NCBI RefSeq assembly: GCF_023715645.1
Contig: NZ_JAMBOP010000038.1
Location: 1 to 42,010 of the forward strand
DNA length: 42,010 nt
Origin: Bacillus cytotoxicus
GTDB lineage: Bacteria; Bacillota; Bacilli; Bacillales; Bacillaceae_G
Direction of reading: 5' to 3'
Made by a program: the position numbers and the translations under genes
Notes under the pieces: model-generated
The model's input: the letters and a program-made list of their open reading frames with translations, nothing else
Told to the model about the DNA's origin: nothing
The model's database searches: none
Part shown: positions 33,679 through 41,466 of the stretch, piece after piece
Layout of the letters: the number at the start of each line of letters is the position of its first letter
How positions within the stretch are numbered: the first letter of the stretch is position 1

Positions 33679-34290
33679 TTATCGTACCCGATATTTAAAA
33701 ATGCAGTAACAAAAATATAAAATGGAAAGCACTGAGACATAAATCCATACTTGATAAACTACTGGAGTTCCCCATATCCCCATAAAATAAAGGAGTGCAG
33801 GAAACGTAAGCGTTACCCATGATTGGACAAATGCTATTCTACCAAGGTATTGATTTATATTCTTTTTTTGTACATTTATTACAAAGAATAAGTACCAAAG
33901 AAGTGCCCACATAAACCAAGTCAGCGCACTAACGACGTCATGAAACTGAACGAACGATACAACCATATAAAATAATGCAACAAGAGCTACCCAAAGACAA
34001 AACCATCCTAGCCCATTGCTACTCATTCCCGTAATAAAGGTAATACCTACATACAAATAAGTTAAACCAAATAGAAAAGTAGCTGCATATGAATATACAG
34101 TCCAATTACTTTGATCCGAAACCATAATGAGATAAAATGGAATGACAATTTGTAGCATTCCTATAAATAAATTAAAAACACCTGCACTTTTTTCTTCTGC
34201 TTTTCCTAACAGAACAAGACTGTTTAAAAATAAAGCTGCACCCGAAAGTAATAATCCAACATTACCCATATATAATCGTGTGAAAATCAT
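33679..34290 (-). CDS. AmiS/UreI-family membrane channel
   Basis: A 203-residue protein with about six membrane segments, typical of AmiS/UreI urea or short-chain-amide channels. The family pattern GNVGLLLSGAALFLNSLVLLG is seen at the N-terminus, as are GLTYLYVGI and LTWFMWALLW. No urease or amidase gene is in the window. The ATG at 34290 overlaps the stop of a tiny upstream ORF (34287-34304) that has the only good ribosome site (GGGGAGG), suggesting coupled initiation. A later ATG at 34269 (MGNVG) is possible but has no ribosome site. Confidence 0.85.
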   Translation of the reverse strand: MIFTRLYMGNVGLLLSGAALFLNSLVLLGKAEEKSAGVFNLFIGMLQIVIPFYLIMVSDQSNWTVYSYAATFLFGLTYLYVGITFITGMSSNGLGWFCLWVALVALFYMVVSFVQFHDVVSALTWFMWALLWYLFFVINVQKKNINQYLGRIAFVQSWVTLTFPALLYFMGIWGTPVVYQVWIYVSVLSILYFCYCIFKYRVR

Positions 34291-34304
34291 ATCTTTTCAC
34301 ACAT
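34287..34304 (-). promoter_or_regulatory. Mini-ORF MCEKI and hairpin at the AmiS start
   Basis: GGGGAGG (34314-34308), ATG 34304, codons MCEKI, TGA overlapping the AmiS ATG as ATGA. The same bases form a GTGTGAAAA/TTTTCACAC hairpin (9-bp arms, about 34278-34302), which could gate initiation. Confidence 0.5.
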
Positions 34305-34596
34305 TAACCTCCCCACAACACTAAATCATACCAGTGATATTGTCCCACCTATTTCAACTTGCATACGCGAGAAAAAACTATTATTTCATGCGTACTAGCA
34401 TTTTCACTCGAAAGATAAGTCAGACTTCCTACCTTAAAACAGAAAGAAAGCCAAAGAATACGATCACTGTATCCTATAACACACTTTGAAAACGATACCA
34501 TCATCATAACAATATTGACTGTAAAAATAAATGATTAAAATATAACAAAAGAAAGAAAAGTACAGTTCCACTTTTGAACACCGTACTTTCCCCTCG
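34291..34596. other. Intergenic region between AmiS and hydrolase genes
   Basis: It holds the AmiS promoter side and a TACGC/GCGTA long-loop inverted repeat near 34363-34403. The terminator of the hydrolase gene (AAAAGTACAG...CGTACTTT, about 34556-34590) is at the right edge. No gene is seen. Confidence 0.5.
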
Positions 34597-35481
34597 TTAT
34601 CTCAGCCAATTTACAACGTCTTCAGCAACTTCATTCGGTCGATCCCAGTGCATTAAATGCCCCGTTTCTTTGTACAACTTAGCCGTTATATCAATATGTT
34701 TCTTAAATTCAGCAACTTGCAACTCTCTTATTTTTAAATAATCATGCGGAAGATCACAATACAATAGGAGGATGTCACTCTTAACATTGTCCAACCTCAA
34801 TGTTTTATAAACTGTATGCTGGAACTTAATTACACCTCTAGCAGTATCACCAGTCTCATGCCATCTCACTTTACCATCTTCTTCTCGCATTAAATCATTA
34901 ACAGCACTTTCTATTAATGGTGACCATCTGCTGTAAGCCTGTTTTTCTGATTGGAGAAATTCTTCTTTACTATCAAAGATATATTCATCAAAGTCTTTTT
35001 CATAGTGGGTAATTTCCTCTTCTAACGAGCGTGGTGGAACATCCCCTTCTTTCGCCTCTTTATATAATTCCGCAAAATAATTCTTATTCATCTCGCCATG
35101 ATGATAACCACCATCTAAAAGAACCATTTTACGAACCTTTTCAGGACATTCCGCTGCGTGGTGAAGCGCAACACTTGCTCCCCATGAATGTGCTAATATA
35201 TGAAATGTGTCTCTTCCAATCTTCTCGAGTAATGCTACTACCCAATTTGTTAAATGAGATGCACCAAAATCTTCATCTTTCTCAAAACCGGATGTTTTCC
35301 CATGTCCAGGTAAATCAAACGATATAACATGATATTTATCTTGTAATAGTTCAGCTATCTCTATAAAACTAAATTTTGTACTTCCTAAACCATGAAAACA
35401 AATAATTTGAGGATTATTTTTATTTCCCCATTCACAGACACTTACTTTATAACCATTACACTCTACAAAAAATTGGTCCAT
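34597..35481 (-). CDS. Alpha/beta-fold hydrolase
   Basis: A 294-residue cytosolic hydrolase. Features in order: oxyanion loop CFHGLGSTKFSF (about 28-39), SFDLPGHGKTSG, nucleophile elbow LAHSWGASVALH with Ser at about 98, and the C-terminal catalytic His in GHLMHWDRP (about 278). The acidic residue is probably near DILLLYCDLPHD. The family covers esterases, lactonases and C-C hydrolases; the substrate cannot be told from sequence. It is monocistronic, with a terminator downstream and divergent from the MarR-DedA operon. Confidence 0.88.
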   Translation of the reverse strand: MDQFFVECNGYKVSVCEWGNKNNPQIICFHGLGSTKFSFIEIAELLQDKYHVISFDLPGHGKTSGFEKDEDFGASHLTNWVVALLEKIGRDTFHILAHSWGASVALHHAAECPEKVRKMVLLDGGYHHGEMNKNYFAELYKEAKEGDVPPRSLEEEITHYEKDFDEYIFDSKEEFLQSEKQAYSRWSPLIESAVNDLMREEDGKVRWHETGDTARGVIKFQHTVYKTLRLDNVKSDILLLYCDLPHDYLKIRELQVAEFKKHIDITAKLYKETGHLMHWDRPNEVAEDVVNWLR

Positions 35482-35572
35482 TTTCTTCTCCTCTATTTCT
35501 ATATAAATTCAAATGAAAAAGAATTTCCAATGAAAGTATTGAGATATATTTTCCTTTACACTAACATAAAGG

Positions 35573-35599
35573 TATAATATAGTTAAGTAAACTTAACTA
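35573..35599 (+). promoter_or_regulatory. MarR-DedA promoter and operator
   Basis: A perfect -10 TATAAT (35573-35578) is followed directly by the palindrome TAGTTAAG-TAAA-CTTAACTA (35580-35599), covering the likely transcription start. The -35 is weak. A MarR dimer there would block initiation. Confidence 0.8.
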
Positions 35600-35664
35600 A
35601 ACTGTATGTTAAAACGAAAAAATTGCGTACACTGCAATAACAGAATAATCGGAGGAAGGATACG

Positions 35665-36129
35665 ATGACTAAGTCTTATAAAGAAGTAATTAACGAAATG
35701 AATCAGGCCTACAATGAATTCTACATTTTACTATCTCATGAGCTAAAGGATGAGTTCGGTCTTACAGGACAGCAAGAGAGCATGATATTCTATATTAATT
35801 TAAATAAAGACACTACTGCGAACAACATTGCGACCACTTTTAATATATCCAAAAGTGCTGTCAGTCAAGTTTTATCTAAATTGGAAAAGCGCAATATGAT
35901 TTCAAAACAAGTAAATCCTAACAATAAACGTGAGTATTTCCTTACACTTGGTCCGAGTGGTAGCGATTATATAGAACGGATGTCTCAGCTAGATGATGTA
36001 CTTATTGAGAAATACTTCTCGAAAATTGATATCGAAGCCTTCCAGCAAATGACCGATACCTTACTTAAAATAAATAAAATTATACGGGAAGAAAAAAAGA
36101 AGAACATGGAGTCTGAAAGATGGAATTAG
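35665..36129 (+). CDS. MarR-family regulator
   Basis: A 154-residue winged-helix regulator. The DNA-binding part has NNIATTFNISKSAVSQVLSKLEKRNMI and the wing NPNNKREY. The long final helix ends KKKNMESERWN. GGAGGAAGG lies before the ATG. Its 3' end overlaps the DedA gene by 10 bases, so the two form one operon. The palindrome at 35580-35599 is the likely autoregulatory operator. Ligand unknown. Confidence 0.92.
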   Translation: MTKSYKEVINEMNQAYNEFYILLSHELKDEFGLTGQQESMIFYINLNKDTTANNIATTFNISKSAVSQVLSKLEKRNMISKQVNPNNKREYFLTLGPSGSDYIERMSQLDDVLIEKYFSKIDIEAFQQMTDTLLKINKIIREEKKKNMESERWN

Positions 36130-36608
36130 TACAGCAGTTTATAACAGACTATGGTTACCTCGCTATTTTTTTAATGCTTGTTCTTGGAATTATCGGATTA
36201 CCAATCCCTGATGAAGTCATGATGACAGTCGTAGGTTACTTTACGAATATTCATGTCCTGAATTATGAGCTTTCCATTTTAGTCAGTTTTATCGGAGCGC
36301 TGTCGGGTATGCTGATCAGTTACATGATCGGCAAAAAGGCTGGGCGTCCTTTTATTGAGAAATACGGAAAATGGATCGGTTTGAAGGAAAAGAGAATACT
36401 CAAAGTTGAAAAATGGATGGAGAAATACGGATCCTATTCTCTTATTTTCGGGTATTTCATTCCAGGCTTCAGACATATAACCTGTTACCTTTCAGGGATT
36501 AGCAAAATGAAATTGAAAACTTATATGTTGTCCGCTGCTATCGGTGCATTTTTATGGTGTTTCACTTTTATTACGATCGGCAGGGTTATAGGCGTTATTC
36601 ATGAGTAA
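36120..36608 (+). CDS. DedA-family membrane protein
   Basis: A 162-residue integral membrane protein. DedA/SNARE-associated motifs are visible: GLPIPDEVMMTVVGY (with the acidic residue of the re-entrant loop) and GYFIPGFRHITCYLSG (with the conserved Phe-x-Pro-Gly-x-Arg). The family includes undecaprenyl-phosphate or phospholipid translocases and proton-dependent envelope maintenance proteins. It is shorter than the usual 190-200 residues but complete at both ends. It is translationally coupled to the MarR gene, and a strong terminator follows. Confidence 0.9.
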   Translation: MELVQQFITDYGYLAIFLMLVLGIIGLPIPDEVMMTVVGYFTNIHVLNYELSILVSFIGALSGMLISYMIGKKAGRPFIEKYGKWIGLKEKRILKVEKWMEKYGSYSLIFGYFIPGFRHITCYLSGISKMKLKTYMLSAAIGAFLWCFTFITIGRVIGVIHE

Positions 36609-36669
36609 GAAACTTGATACCGGTGTGTGCGGTACTCCGTATGTAATTAAAACATATTTTTCTGTACAA

Positions 36670-36698
36670 AAAAAGAGTGCAAAAATTGCACTCTTTTT
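36670..36698. terminator. Bidirectional terminator after DedA
   Basis: AAAAAGAGTGCAA pairs perfectly with TTGCACTCTTTTT around a 3-base loop. It ends the MarR-DedA operon and also lies past the fragment at 36710. Confidence 0.92.
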
Positions 36699-36709
36699 AC
36701 TAATTTTCA

Positions 36710-36842
36710 TTAGAAATCGAAGTTATCAGGATCTGGACCAACGCGGTGATTTTCGTTTAATGCATCGATTTTTTCCATATCTAAAATTGAAACAAAAAGA
36801 CTTTCGAACAAAGTCTTACTTATAAAAGCTCCGTAGACAAGA
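36710..36842 (-). pseudogene. C-terminal gene fragment (unrecognised)
   Basis: On the minus strand an open frame reads VYGAFISKTLFESLFVSI, then LDMEKIDALNENHRVGPD and PDNFDF-stop (36710-36712). It has no start signal and looks like the last 43 residues of a larger protein. The family is not recognised. Confidence 0.45.
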
Positions 36843-36884
36843 GAAAGTAAAAAACGAATTACAACAACCTAACAAGCAATCAAC

Positions 36885-37697
36885 CTATTTATCACTACGT
36901 CTAAATCCAGCGTTAATCGCGTCTTGTTCTGTACAGAACCACTTTTCACCTTTTCTTTCATCAACCTTGGTGCGGTTGTAATATGCATCACCTGGTAAAT
37001 GATAAATTTTTTCATGTGTTTTAGTATTGATGTTTCCTTTAATTTCACATTTTCCATTCGTATTCACTGAGTTAGATGAGGCCTGTTGTTTCTTTTGCTC
37101 TTCTTGTCGCGCATTGGCTTGTGCTTCCTGCTGTGCTTTAGCTTCCGCCTCTTGTTTTGCCTTAGCTTCCGCTTCCTGTTTTGCTTTAGTTTCTTCTTCC
37201 TGCTTTGCTTTAGCTTCTGCTTCTTGTTTTGCTTTAGTTTCTTCTTCCTGTTTTGCTTTAGCTTCTGCTTCTTGTTTTGCTTTAGCTTCTGTTTCCTGTT
37301 TTGCTTTAGCTTCTGTTTCCTGCTTTGCTTTAGTTTCCGCTACCTGTTCCGCACGGGTCTCCTTTGCTGTTGCAGACTCCATCCCAAATCCCACTATCGA
37401 ATAAACGATTAATACAAGTATTACATAGCTAAAAACTCCAAATATCTTGCCAATAAATGATTTTCTATTAAAAAAGAATAATCTATTCCTCACTAAAAAG
37501 ATGTTTGCAATAGGCACTAATACGAGTAAAAAGAGTAAAATCCATGCTAAAGTATGTACAAATGAATCCCATAGAGTTGGCCCTGTTGATATCTCTGTAA
37601 TAAGGACCAAAAAGAATAGAACATATGCTATCGAAGCAATTATTTTATTTCTTTTGTTTCCAGAACGAAAACCAATAATCTTGCTAGTAAACTTCAT
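36885..37697 (-). CDS. Membrane protein with KQEA repeats and a C-terminal Cys 'sunset'-type domain
   Basis: A 270-residue protein. Three membrane segments in the first 120 residues (about 20-38, 46-65, 88-108) are followed by a long charged helix of KAKQETEA-type repeats (about 118-200) and a short linker. The C-terminal domain (about 212-270) reads CEIKGNINTKTHEKIYHLPG and YYNRTKVDERKGEKWFCTEQ, ending DAINAGFRRS. That domain, with its paired Cys and GDxYY pattern, is seen in small extracellular modules and next to nuclease domains. The helix probably acts as a rigid spacer presenting the domain outside the membrane. The gene stands alone; function unknown. Confidence 0.8.
   Translation of the reverse strand: MKFTSKIIGFRSGNKRNKIIASIAYVLFFLVLITEISTGPTLWDSFVHTLAWILLFLLVLVPIANIFLVRNRLFFFNRKSFIGKIFGVFSYVILVLIVYSIVGFGMESATAKETRAEQVAETKAKQETEAKAKQETEAKAKQEAEAKAKQEEETKAKQEAEAKAKQEEETKAKQEAEAKAKQEAEAKAQQEAQANARQEEQKKQQASSNSVNTNGKCEIKGNINTKTHEKIYHLPGDAYYNRTKVDERKGEKWFCTEQDAINAGFRRSDK
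37120..37345 (-). repeat. 24-bp-type tandem repeats coding KAKQE(A/E/T)EA
   Basis: About nine imperfect copies, with units of TGTTTTGCTTTAGCTTCTGC and near relatives. All keep the frame, so length variation between strains is likely. Confidence 0.8.
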
Positions 37698-38166
37698 TTC
37701 CCCACTCCTTGATTTAATTTATGATTGTATACAAAATTCATAATATCCAAATCTATAAATTAAAATTGTCTTTCCAATCTACAAGTCGCCGCAATGCCAA
37801 GCAAAAAGCACACTGCCACTTTCTTCCTATCTTTGTTTGAACATTGCATGTAGTAGAAATAGGCACTGACCGCTCCTACTCATGGCCAGATGCTCTTGCC
37901 CCGCAAAAAAGAAAAAGGTTTTATATCAAGTTTTTAATTTAGATTTATATAGTATAGCATTTAATCTCTTAAAATCTTACTATATTTACATTTTTTGCAT
38001 TAAAAATGTAAATATGATTTGTAAAAAACAAAAAAGGCAGTTCTATTAAAACAAAAACTACAGTATTTGCTTTCCACAACTTAAATGTGCATTTTGTTTA
38101 AGATTAAAACAATGATACTACGTCAAGAAAATAGACACAGATTTCCCTACAAAATTCAAAAGAATT
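37698..38166. other. Intergenic region with a bcr1-like copy
   Basis: An inverted bcr1-like repeat fills 37740-37965. AT-rich sequence follows to the IS3 remnant, including TACGTCAAGAAAATAGACA near 38117. No gene is seen. Confidence 0.6.
37740..37965 (-). repeat. bcr1-like repeat, copy I (inverted)
   Basis: GTAGAAATAGGCACTGACCGC core, GATGCTCTTGCCCCGC, then AAGGTTTTATATCAAGTTTTT, ending TAGATTTATATAG. The core is the most diverged among the long copies. Confidence 0.7.
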
Positions 38167-38994
38167 CTAAGCAAATTGATTATAAAATTGTTGTTCGTAT
38201 TCATTTGGTGTACAGTAATCAACCGTCGAATGAATCCTCTTAGAATTATAGAAGAATTCTATGTATTCAAAGAGTGATTTTCTCGCTTCATTTCTTGTTT
38301 TATATCGGTTTTGATACACAAGTTCACGTTTCAGAATCCCATGAAAAGATTCAATACATGCGTTGTCGTAACAATTGCCTTTTCGACTCACACTACCAAT
38401 CATCCTATATTGATTTAATAGTTTTTGATACTTATTTGAAGCATATTGCACGCCACGATCAGAATGATGAACCAATCCTTTTTCTGGTTTCTGTCGATTG
38501 TAAGCCATTTTTAATGCCCGAATTACTAACTCTTTTGTTATCGTTTTATCCATTGGCCATCCAATGATTTTACGTGAATATAAATCCATTACGCTCGCCA
38601 AATACAACCAGCCTTCATTGGTTGAAATATATGTGATGTCCGTCACCCAAGACTGATTTGGTTTGTTAGCCTGAAACTGGCGATTCAATTTATTTTCGCT
38701 TACTGGATGTTGATGCTGAGAGTTCGTTGTAGCTTTATATTTTTTGACCGTACAGGACTTCCAATGATTATTCGTCATAATACGAGAAACTGTGCGTTCA
38801 CTGACTTTTATACCACGTTTGTTTAATGTTTTGGCAATCTTGATACTGCCATATCGCTGTTTATACTCTAAGTGCGTTTGTAAGACCTGTTGCGTTAACT
38901 TTTCATGCTTTTTTTGCCGATTACTTTTCGGGCGTTTTAACCATTTAAAATAACCACTTTTTAAAACTCCCAAAACAAAGCACATCTTCTCCAT
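38167..38994 (-). CDS. IS3-family transposase OrfB (DDE)
   Basis: A 275-residue IS3-type transposase. An N-terminal HTH_21-like part (YGSIKIAKTLNKRGIKVSERT) precedes the rve integrase core with the three acidic residues: Asp in WVTDITYI, Asp in HHSDRGVQY and Glu in ACIESFHG. The end, PNEYEQQFYNQ, is typical. In complete IS3 elements OrfB is made by -1 frameshifting from orfA, and this frame extends upstream of 38994 as VKYEFIQKNRSHYR. Most of orfA is missing here, so no functional OrfAB can be made. It is not autonomous. Confidence 0.93.
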   Translation of the reverse strand: MEKMCFVLGVLKSGYFKWLKRPKSNRQKKHEKLTQQVLQTHLEYKQRYGSIKIAKTLNKRGIKVSERTVSRIMTNNHWKSCTVKKYKATTNSQHQHPVSENKLNRQFQANKPNQSWVTDITYISTNEGWLYLASVMDLYSRKIIGWPMDKTITKELVIRALKMAYNRQKPEKGLVHHSDRGVQYASNKYQKLLNQYRMIGSVSRKGNCYDNACIESFHGILKRELVYQNRYKTRNEARKSLFEYIEFFYNSKRIHSTVDYCTPNEYEQQFYNQFA

Positions 38995-39032
38995 TCGGTA
39001 ATGGGAGCGATTTTTTTGAATAAATTCATACT

Positions 39033-39116
39033 TTACCGAGAGCTTTTCGCGAAGTAGTGCATCGCCTTTTTTAAGATTTCATTTTCTTCCTGTAGATCCC
39101 GCAACTGTTTTTGTAA
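39033..39116 (-). pseudogene. IS3 orfA, C-terminal remnant
   Basis: It reads LQKQLRDLQEENEILKKAMH, then YFAKSSR-stop: the leucine-zipper end of an IS3 OrfA. The N-terminal helix-turn-helix half and the left end of the element are replaced by unrelated sequence from about 39117. Confidence 0.85.
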
Positions 39117-39193
39117 GGTGGTTTAAGCACAAAAAAATAGACATTGATTGCTAGTATGAATGAAAAACTAAATTCCACTTGTTTTTCACTCAT
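39071..39193 (-). pseudogene. Small ORF truncated by the IS3 remnant
   Basis: It starts MSEKQVEFSFSFILAINVYF at 39193 with GGAG about 10 bases upstream and continues FVLKP before running into the orfA remnant in another frame (stop at 39073-39071). The first 25 residues look like a short cytosolic start followed by a membrane helix. The natural C-terminus is lost. Three 22-bp direct repeats lie just upstream. Confidence 0.5.
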
Positions 39194-39209
39194 ATTAGTT
39201 AAACTCCTT

Positions 39210-39275
39210 TATACTCAATGAAAGCCTTTTGTAACATTTACGACAGTCTTTTGTAATGTTTATGAAAGTCTTTTG
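39210..39275 (-). promoter_or_regulatory. Three 22-bp direct repeats upstream of the truncated small ORF
   Basis: Units at 39275-39254, 39253-39232 and 39231-39210 all start CAAAAG and share CAAAAGRCTKTCRT, then mostly AAAYRTTA. The exact 22-bp period (two helical turns) and position before a TATAAA-like -10 and ribosome site fit binding of a multimeric activator, for example a LytTR-type response regulator. Confidence 0.6.
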
Positions 39276-39531
39276 AAAGATGTTTAAAGTAAGATAAAAT
39301 TATTGCTAATATATACGCAAACTACCTTATCAACTGTATATTAGCTTTCTATTACCCTAATTGGGAATTGAATCATTTTTTGAATTTTGAGCAAGATATG
39401 AGTTTCAAAGTACATTTATTTGTTATAAGCATTGTCTACTTAAACAAGTACTGTTAAAACAAATGATTGAAAATGAATTGTTAGAAAGATAAGATCGATC
39501 AAACCGAGCTCCCCCAAGCTCTTTTGAATAT

Positions 39532-39575
39532 AACAAACCCCACAGAAAACATTCTTGTTCTCTGTGGGGTTTGTT
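39532..39575. terminator. Strong bidirectional terminator
   Basis: AACAAACCCCACAGA (39532-39546) pairs perfectly with TCTGTGGGGTTTGTT (39561-39575), with T-rich sequence after it. No intact gene precedes it, so it is probably left from a lost one. Confidence 0.85.
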
Positions 39576-39800
39576 ATGTTTTATGTTTCTTCTTCAAACA
39601 AGTGATTCTGTTTTACAATGTAACTTTAGGAGATAATTTGCGCAGTTTTTTAATGATAAATTGCATATGAGAAGAAAAAATGTGAATTTAAAATGTAGTT
39701 TGATAAATTAAAACAAAGTCTGATCATTCATAAAAAAGATTGATAAGAATTCCCTTAAAAAATAGAGTGAAATTGAATATTTATTCCATTTTTTTATTGG

Positions 39801-39859
39801 CTCATTATGTCACTTTATGATATATTATTTTTAGATATATCATAAAGTGGCATAATGAG
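39801..39859 (+). promoter_or_regulatory. 59-bp palindromic operator of the PadR operon
   Basis: Two 25-base arms (39801-39825, 39835-39859) match with one mismatch around a 9-base centre. Each arm contains CATTATG and CACTTTATGATATAT. The right arm ends 11 bases before the PadR start codon, so bound PadR would cover the promoter. The -10 is probably within TATATTATT or TATATCAT. Confidence 0.85.
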
Positions 39860-39870
39860 GTAGGGAGAAA

Positions 39871-40185
39871 ATGAAATCATTAGAACAATTAACTGATTCT
39901 GTATTTTATATTATGGCAGGATTTACAAAGCCAAGACATGGCTATGCAGTCATGAGTTTGATTGAGGAGTTAACAAATGGGAAAGTAATCATTGGACCTG
40001 CATCACTATACACAATTATTAAAAAGTTAATAAACGAATCCTACATTGAATTATTTGATGCTTCAGATTCGCGTAGGAAGGTATATGTTTTGACAGCTAG
40101 AGGTAGAGAAGTGTTGGAACAAGATATTTTGAGACGTAAAATGATGCTTGATTTTGCTGAAAACGGATTAAAAGGGGAGAACTAA
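39871..40185 (+). CDS. PadR-family repressor
   Basis: A 104-residue short PadR (subfamily 2 size). The winged helix includes RHGYAVMSLIEELTNGKVIIG and PASLYTIIKKLINESYIEL, with the wing SRRKVYVLTARGREVL. AGGTAGGGAGAAA precedes the ATG. It is separated by one base from the DUF2812 gene. The pairing of short PadR with a DUF2812 membrane protein is a common Firmicutes operon in which PadR represses its own unit. The palindrome at 39801-39859 is the likely site. Confidence 0.93.
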   Translation: MKSLEQLTDSVFYIMAGFTKPRHGYAVMSLIEELTNGKVIIGPASLYTIIKKLINESYIELFDASDSRRKVYVLTARGREVLEQDILRRKMMLDFAENGLKGEN

Positions 40186-40186
40186 A

Positions 40187-40714
40187 ATGGGGAAAACAAA
40201 ATATATAATGTCAAATGGAATTGCTTTTTCAGAAGAAAAAGATTTAAAAAAGCTAAGAAAGTATGCTGCAAAAGGATGGATTGTGAAACGTTTTAAACGA
40301 ATGGGATATGAATTAGAAAAGGGCGTTTCTGAAAACACTATTTTTAGTCTTGATATAAGATCATTAGAAGAAAATGAATTAGGGGAATATATTGAAATGT
40401 TTGAATTGGCAGGTTGGAAATATGTTTGTTCAAGTTATTATGGTGTGCACCTATTTAAGGCCAAACCTGGTACAAAACCAATTTATACAGATAAAGAAAC
40501 AAAACAGGAGAAAATAAAAATACTTAGACAACCAGTTATGTCAGCAGGTGTAATTAGTATGGTCATGTCGATTGTAAGTTATTTAGTTCATTCGGTAAGT
40601 TCAGGGGTATTAAGTACAACATTTTCGATGGTTTTTTTATTTTCCCTTGTCATTACTATTCCAATGTTAATGACATTAATGGCGACCTACTACCATTCTT
40701 TTCAAACAAAATAG
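40187..40714 (+). CDS. DUF2812 membrane protein
   Basis: A 175-residue protein. The N-terminal soluble half (about 1-105) carries the DUF2812 pattern: KYAAKGWIVKRFKRMGYELE, FELAGWKYVCSSYYGVHLF and KPGTKPIYTDKETK. The C-terminal half has two membrane segments (about 115-137 and 145-168). GGGGAGAACTAAA precedes the ATG. Function is unknown; operon partners in other bacteria suggest an envelope-stress or drug-response accessory. Confidence 0.88.
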   Translation: MGKTKYIMSNGIAFSEEKDLKKLRKYAAKGWIVKRFKRMGYELEKGVSENTIFSLDIRSLEENELGEYIEMFELAGWKYVCSSYYGVHLFKAKPGTKPIYTDKETKQEKIKILRQPVMSAGVISMVMSIVSYLVHSVSSGVLSTTFSMVFLFSLVITIPMLMTLMATYYHSFQTK

Positions 40715-40825
40715 TATAGAAAGAGAATTTCTAAGTTTATAAACAAATGGTAATTATTGCGATTTATTTGCCCGTCAAAATAATCAATCTTTTCTATAAA
40801 ACCTTTGAGAGTTAAGCTATACCCC

Positions 40826-40864
40826 CCCTTATATTTCGATCAATCTTTGTTCAAAATATAAGGG
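40826..40864 (+). terminator. Terminator of the PadR-DUF2812 operon
   Basis: CCCTTATATTT (40826-40836) pairs perfectly with AAATATAAGGG (40854-40864), followed by ATTCTTTTTA. Confidence 0.82.
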
Positions 40865-40927
40865 ATTCTTTTTATGATAAAATGAATGTTTTCGCAACCT
40901 TTTAATCGGACTTTATTTTAAATTAAC

Positions 40928-40973
40928 AAAAAGAACTCAAGGAGAGATTACACTCTATTCTTGAGTTCTTTTT
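40928..40973. terminator. Hairpin terminator at the recombinase remnant's end
   Basis: AAAAAGAACTCAAG (40928-40941) pairs perfectly with CTTGAGTTCTTTTT (40960-40973), overlapping the stop codon of the remnant. Confidence 0.85.
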
Positions 40974-41290
40974 GGATACGATAAACCGTTGGTCTTGTCA
41001 CACCATTTTTTTCAGCAATATTTTTTATAGGTAATCCTGAACTTAACATTTGCACGATTTGATAATAGACAGCTTGTTTTTACGGATCTCGTGCATCTGG
41101 TCCATAAAAGATTGGTCGCCCTTGATAAACCCCTTTTTCTTTCGCAATTTTTATTCCTTGTGCTTGTCGTCGTTTACTTTCTGTTCGTTCCTTTTCAGCA
41201 ATCATAGCTGTAACAGTAAAACCAATAATATGAACTTCCCGTTGTGTATTTATCGTAGAAAGCGTAGAGATTGCAAAATAAAAGGATTGT
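40948..41290 (-). pseudogene. Serine recombinase remnant with in-frame stop
   Basis: The C-terminal part of a resolvase/invertase. It reads FTVTAMIAEKERTESKRRQ (the E helix of the catalytic domain), AQGIKIAKEKGVYQGRPIF (linker), YGPDARDP, then TAA at 41082-41080. It continues KQAVYYQIVQMLSSGLPIKN and VTRPTVYRIQKELKNRV-stop (40950-40948), the helix-turn-helix. The catalytic Ser region is missing. The remnant abuts and overlaps a small ORF that starts at 41332. The two kinds of recombinase debris here (also 21539) point to past Tn3-type transposon activity. Confidence 0.85.
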
Positions 41291-41332
41291 CCAAAGAACA
41301 GTAGAGAATACTAATGAACCAAAGCTTTGCAT
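41195..41332 (-). pseudogene. Small membrane-peptide gene fused into recombinase debris
   Basis: It starts MQSFGSLVFSTVLWTILLF at 41332, with GAGGTG 5 bases upstream. After about 30 residues (NLYAFYDKYT) it runs out of frame through the recombinase remnant to a stop at 41197-41195. The first 30 codons look like an authentic start with a membrane helix. It follows two other small membrane-protein genes on the same strand. Confidence 0.45.
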
Positions 41333-41466
41333 GTTGACACCTCGTGTTTTAAATATTAGAAATTACGCTGTCATTTTATATTTTTATAAATAAATATAAA
41401 ACATACTTTTAATAATTATTATAAAAAATGCATAATTGAATCAATTTCATAATTGATTCAATTATT

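Larger units (their letters stand above)
39276..39870. other. Gene-poor AT-rich stretch
   Basis: I see no convincing gene. A possible 3' gene tail on the plus strand (LKQMIENELLER-stop, ending near 39490) and a strong hairpin at 39532-39575 are present. The PadR operator lies at the right edge. Confidence 0.5.

Noticed and set aside
37027-37412. Cys/Phe-rich open frames opposite the KQEA repeats
   Set aside because: Antisense shadows of the repeat region of the gene at 36885-37697; no ribosome sites.
38110-39146. AAATAGACA motifs at both ends of the IS3 remnant as terminal inverted repeats
   Set aside because: They are in direct, not inverted, orientation, and the upper one falls inside the small ORF at 39193, so they do not define the element's ends.
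39418-39490. Plus-strand tail LKQMIENELLER-stop as a gene remnant
   Set aside because: Only about 18 residues without a recognisable family; may be chance.
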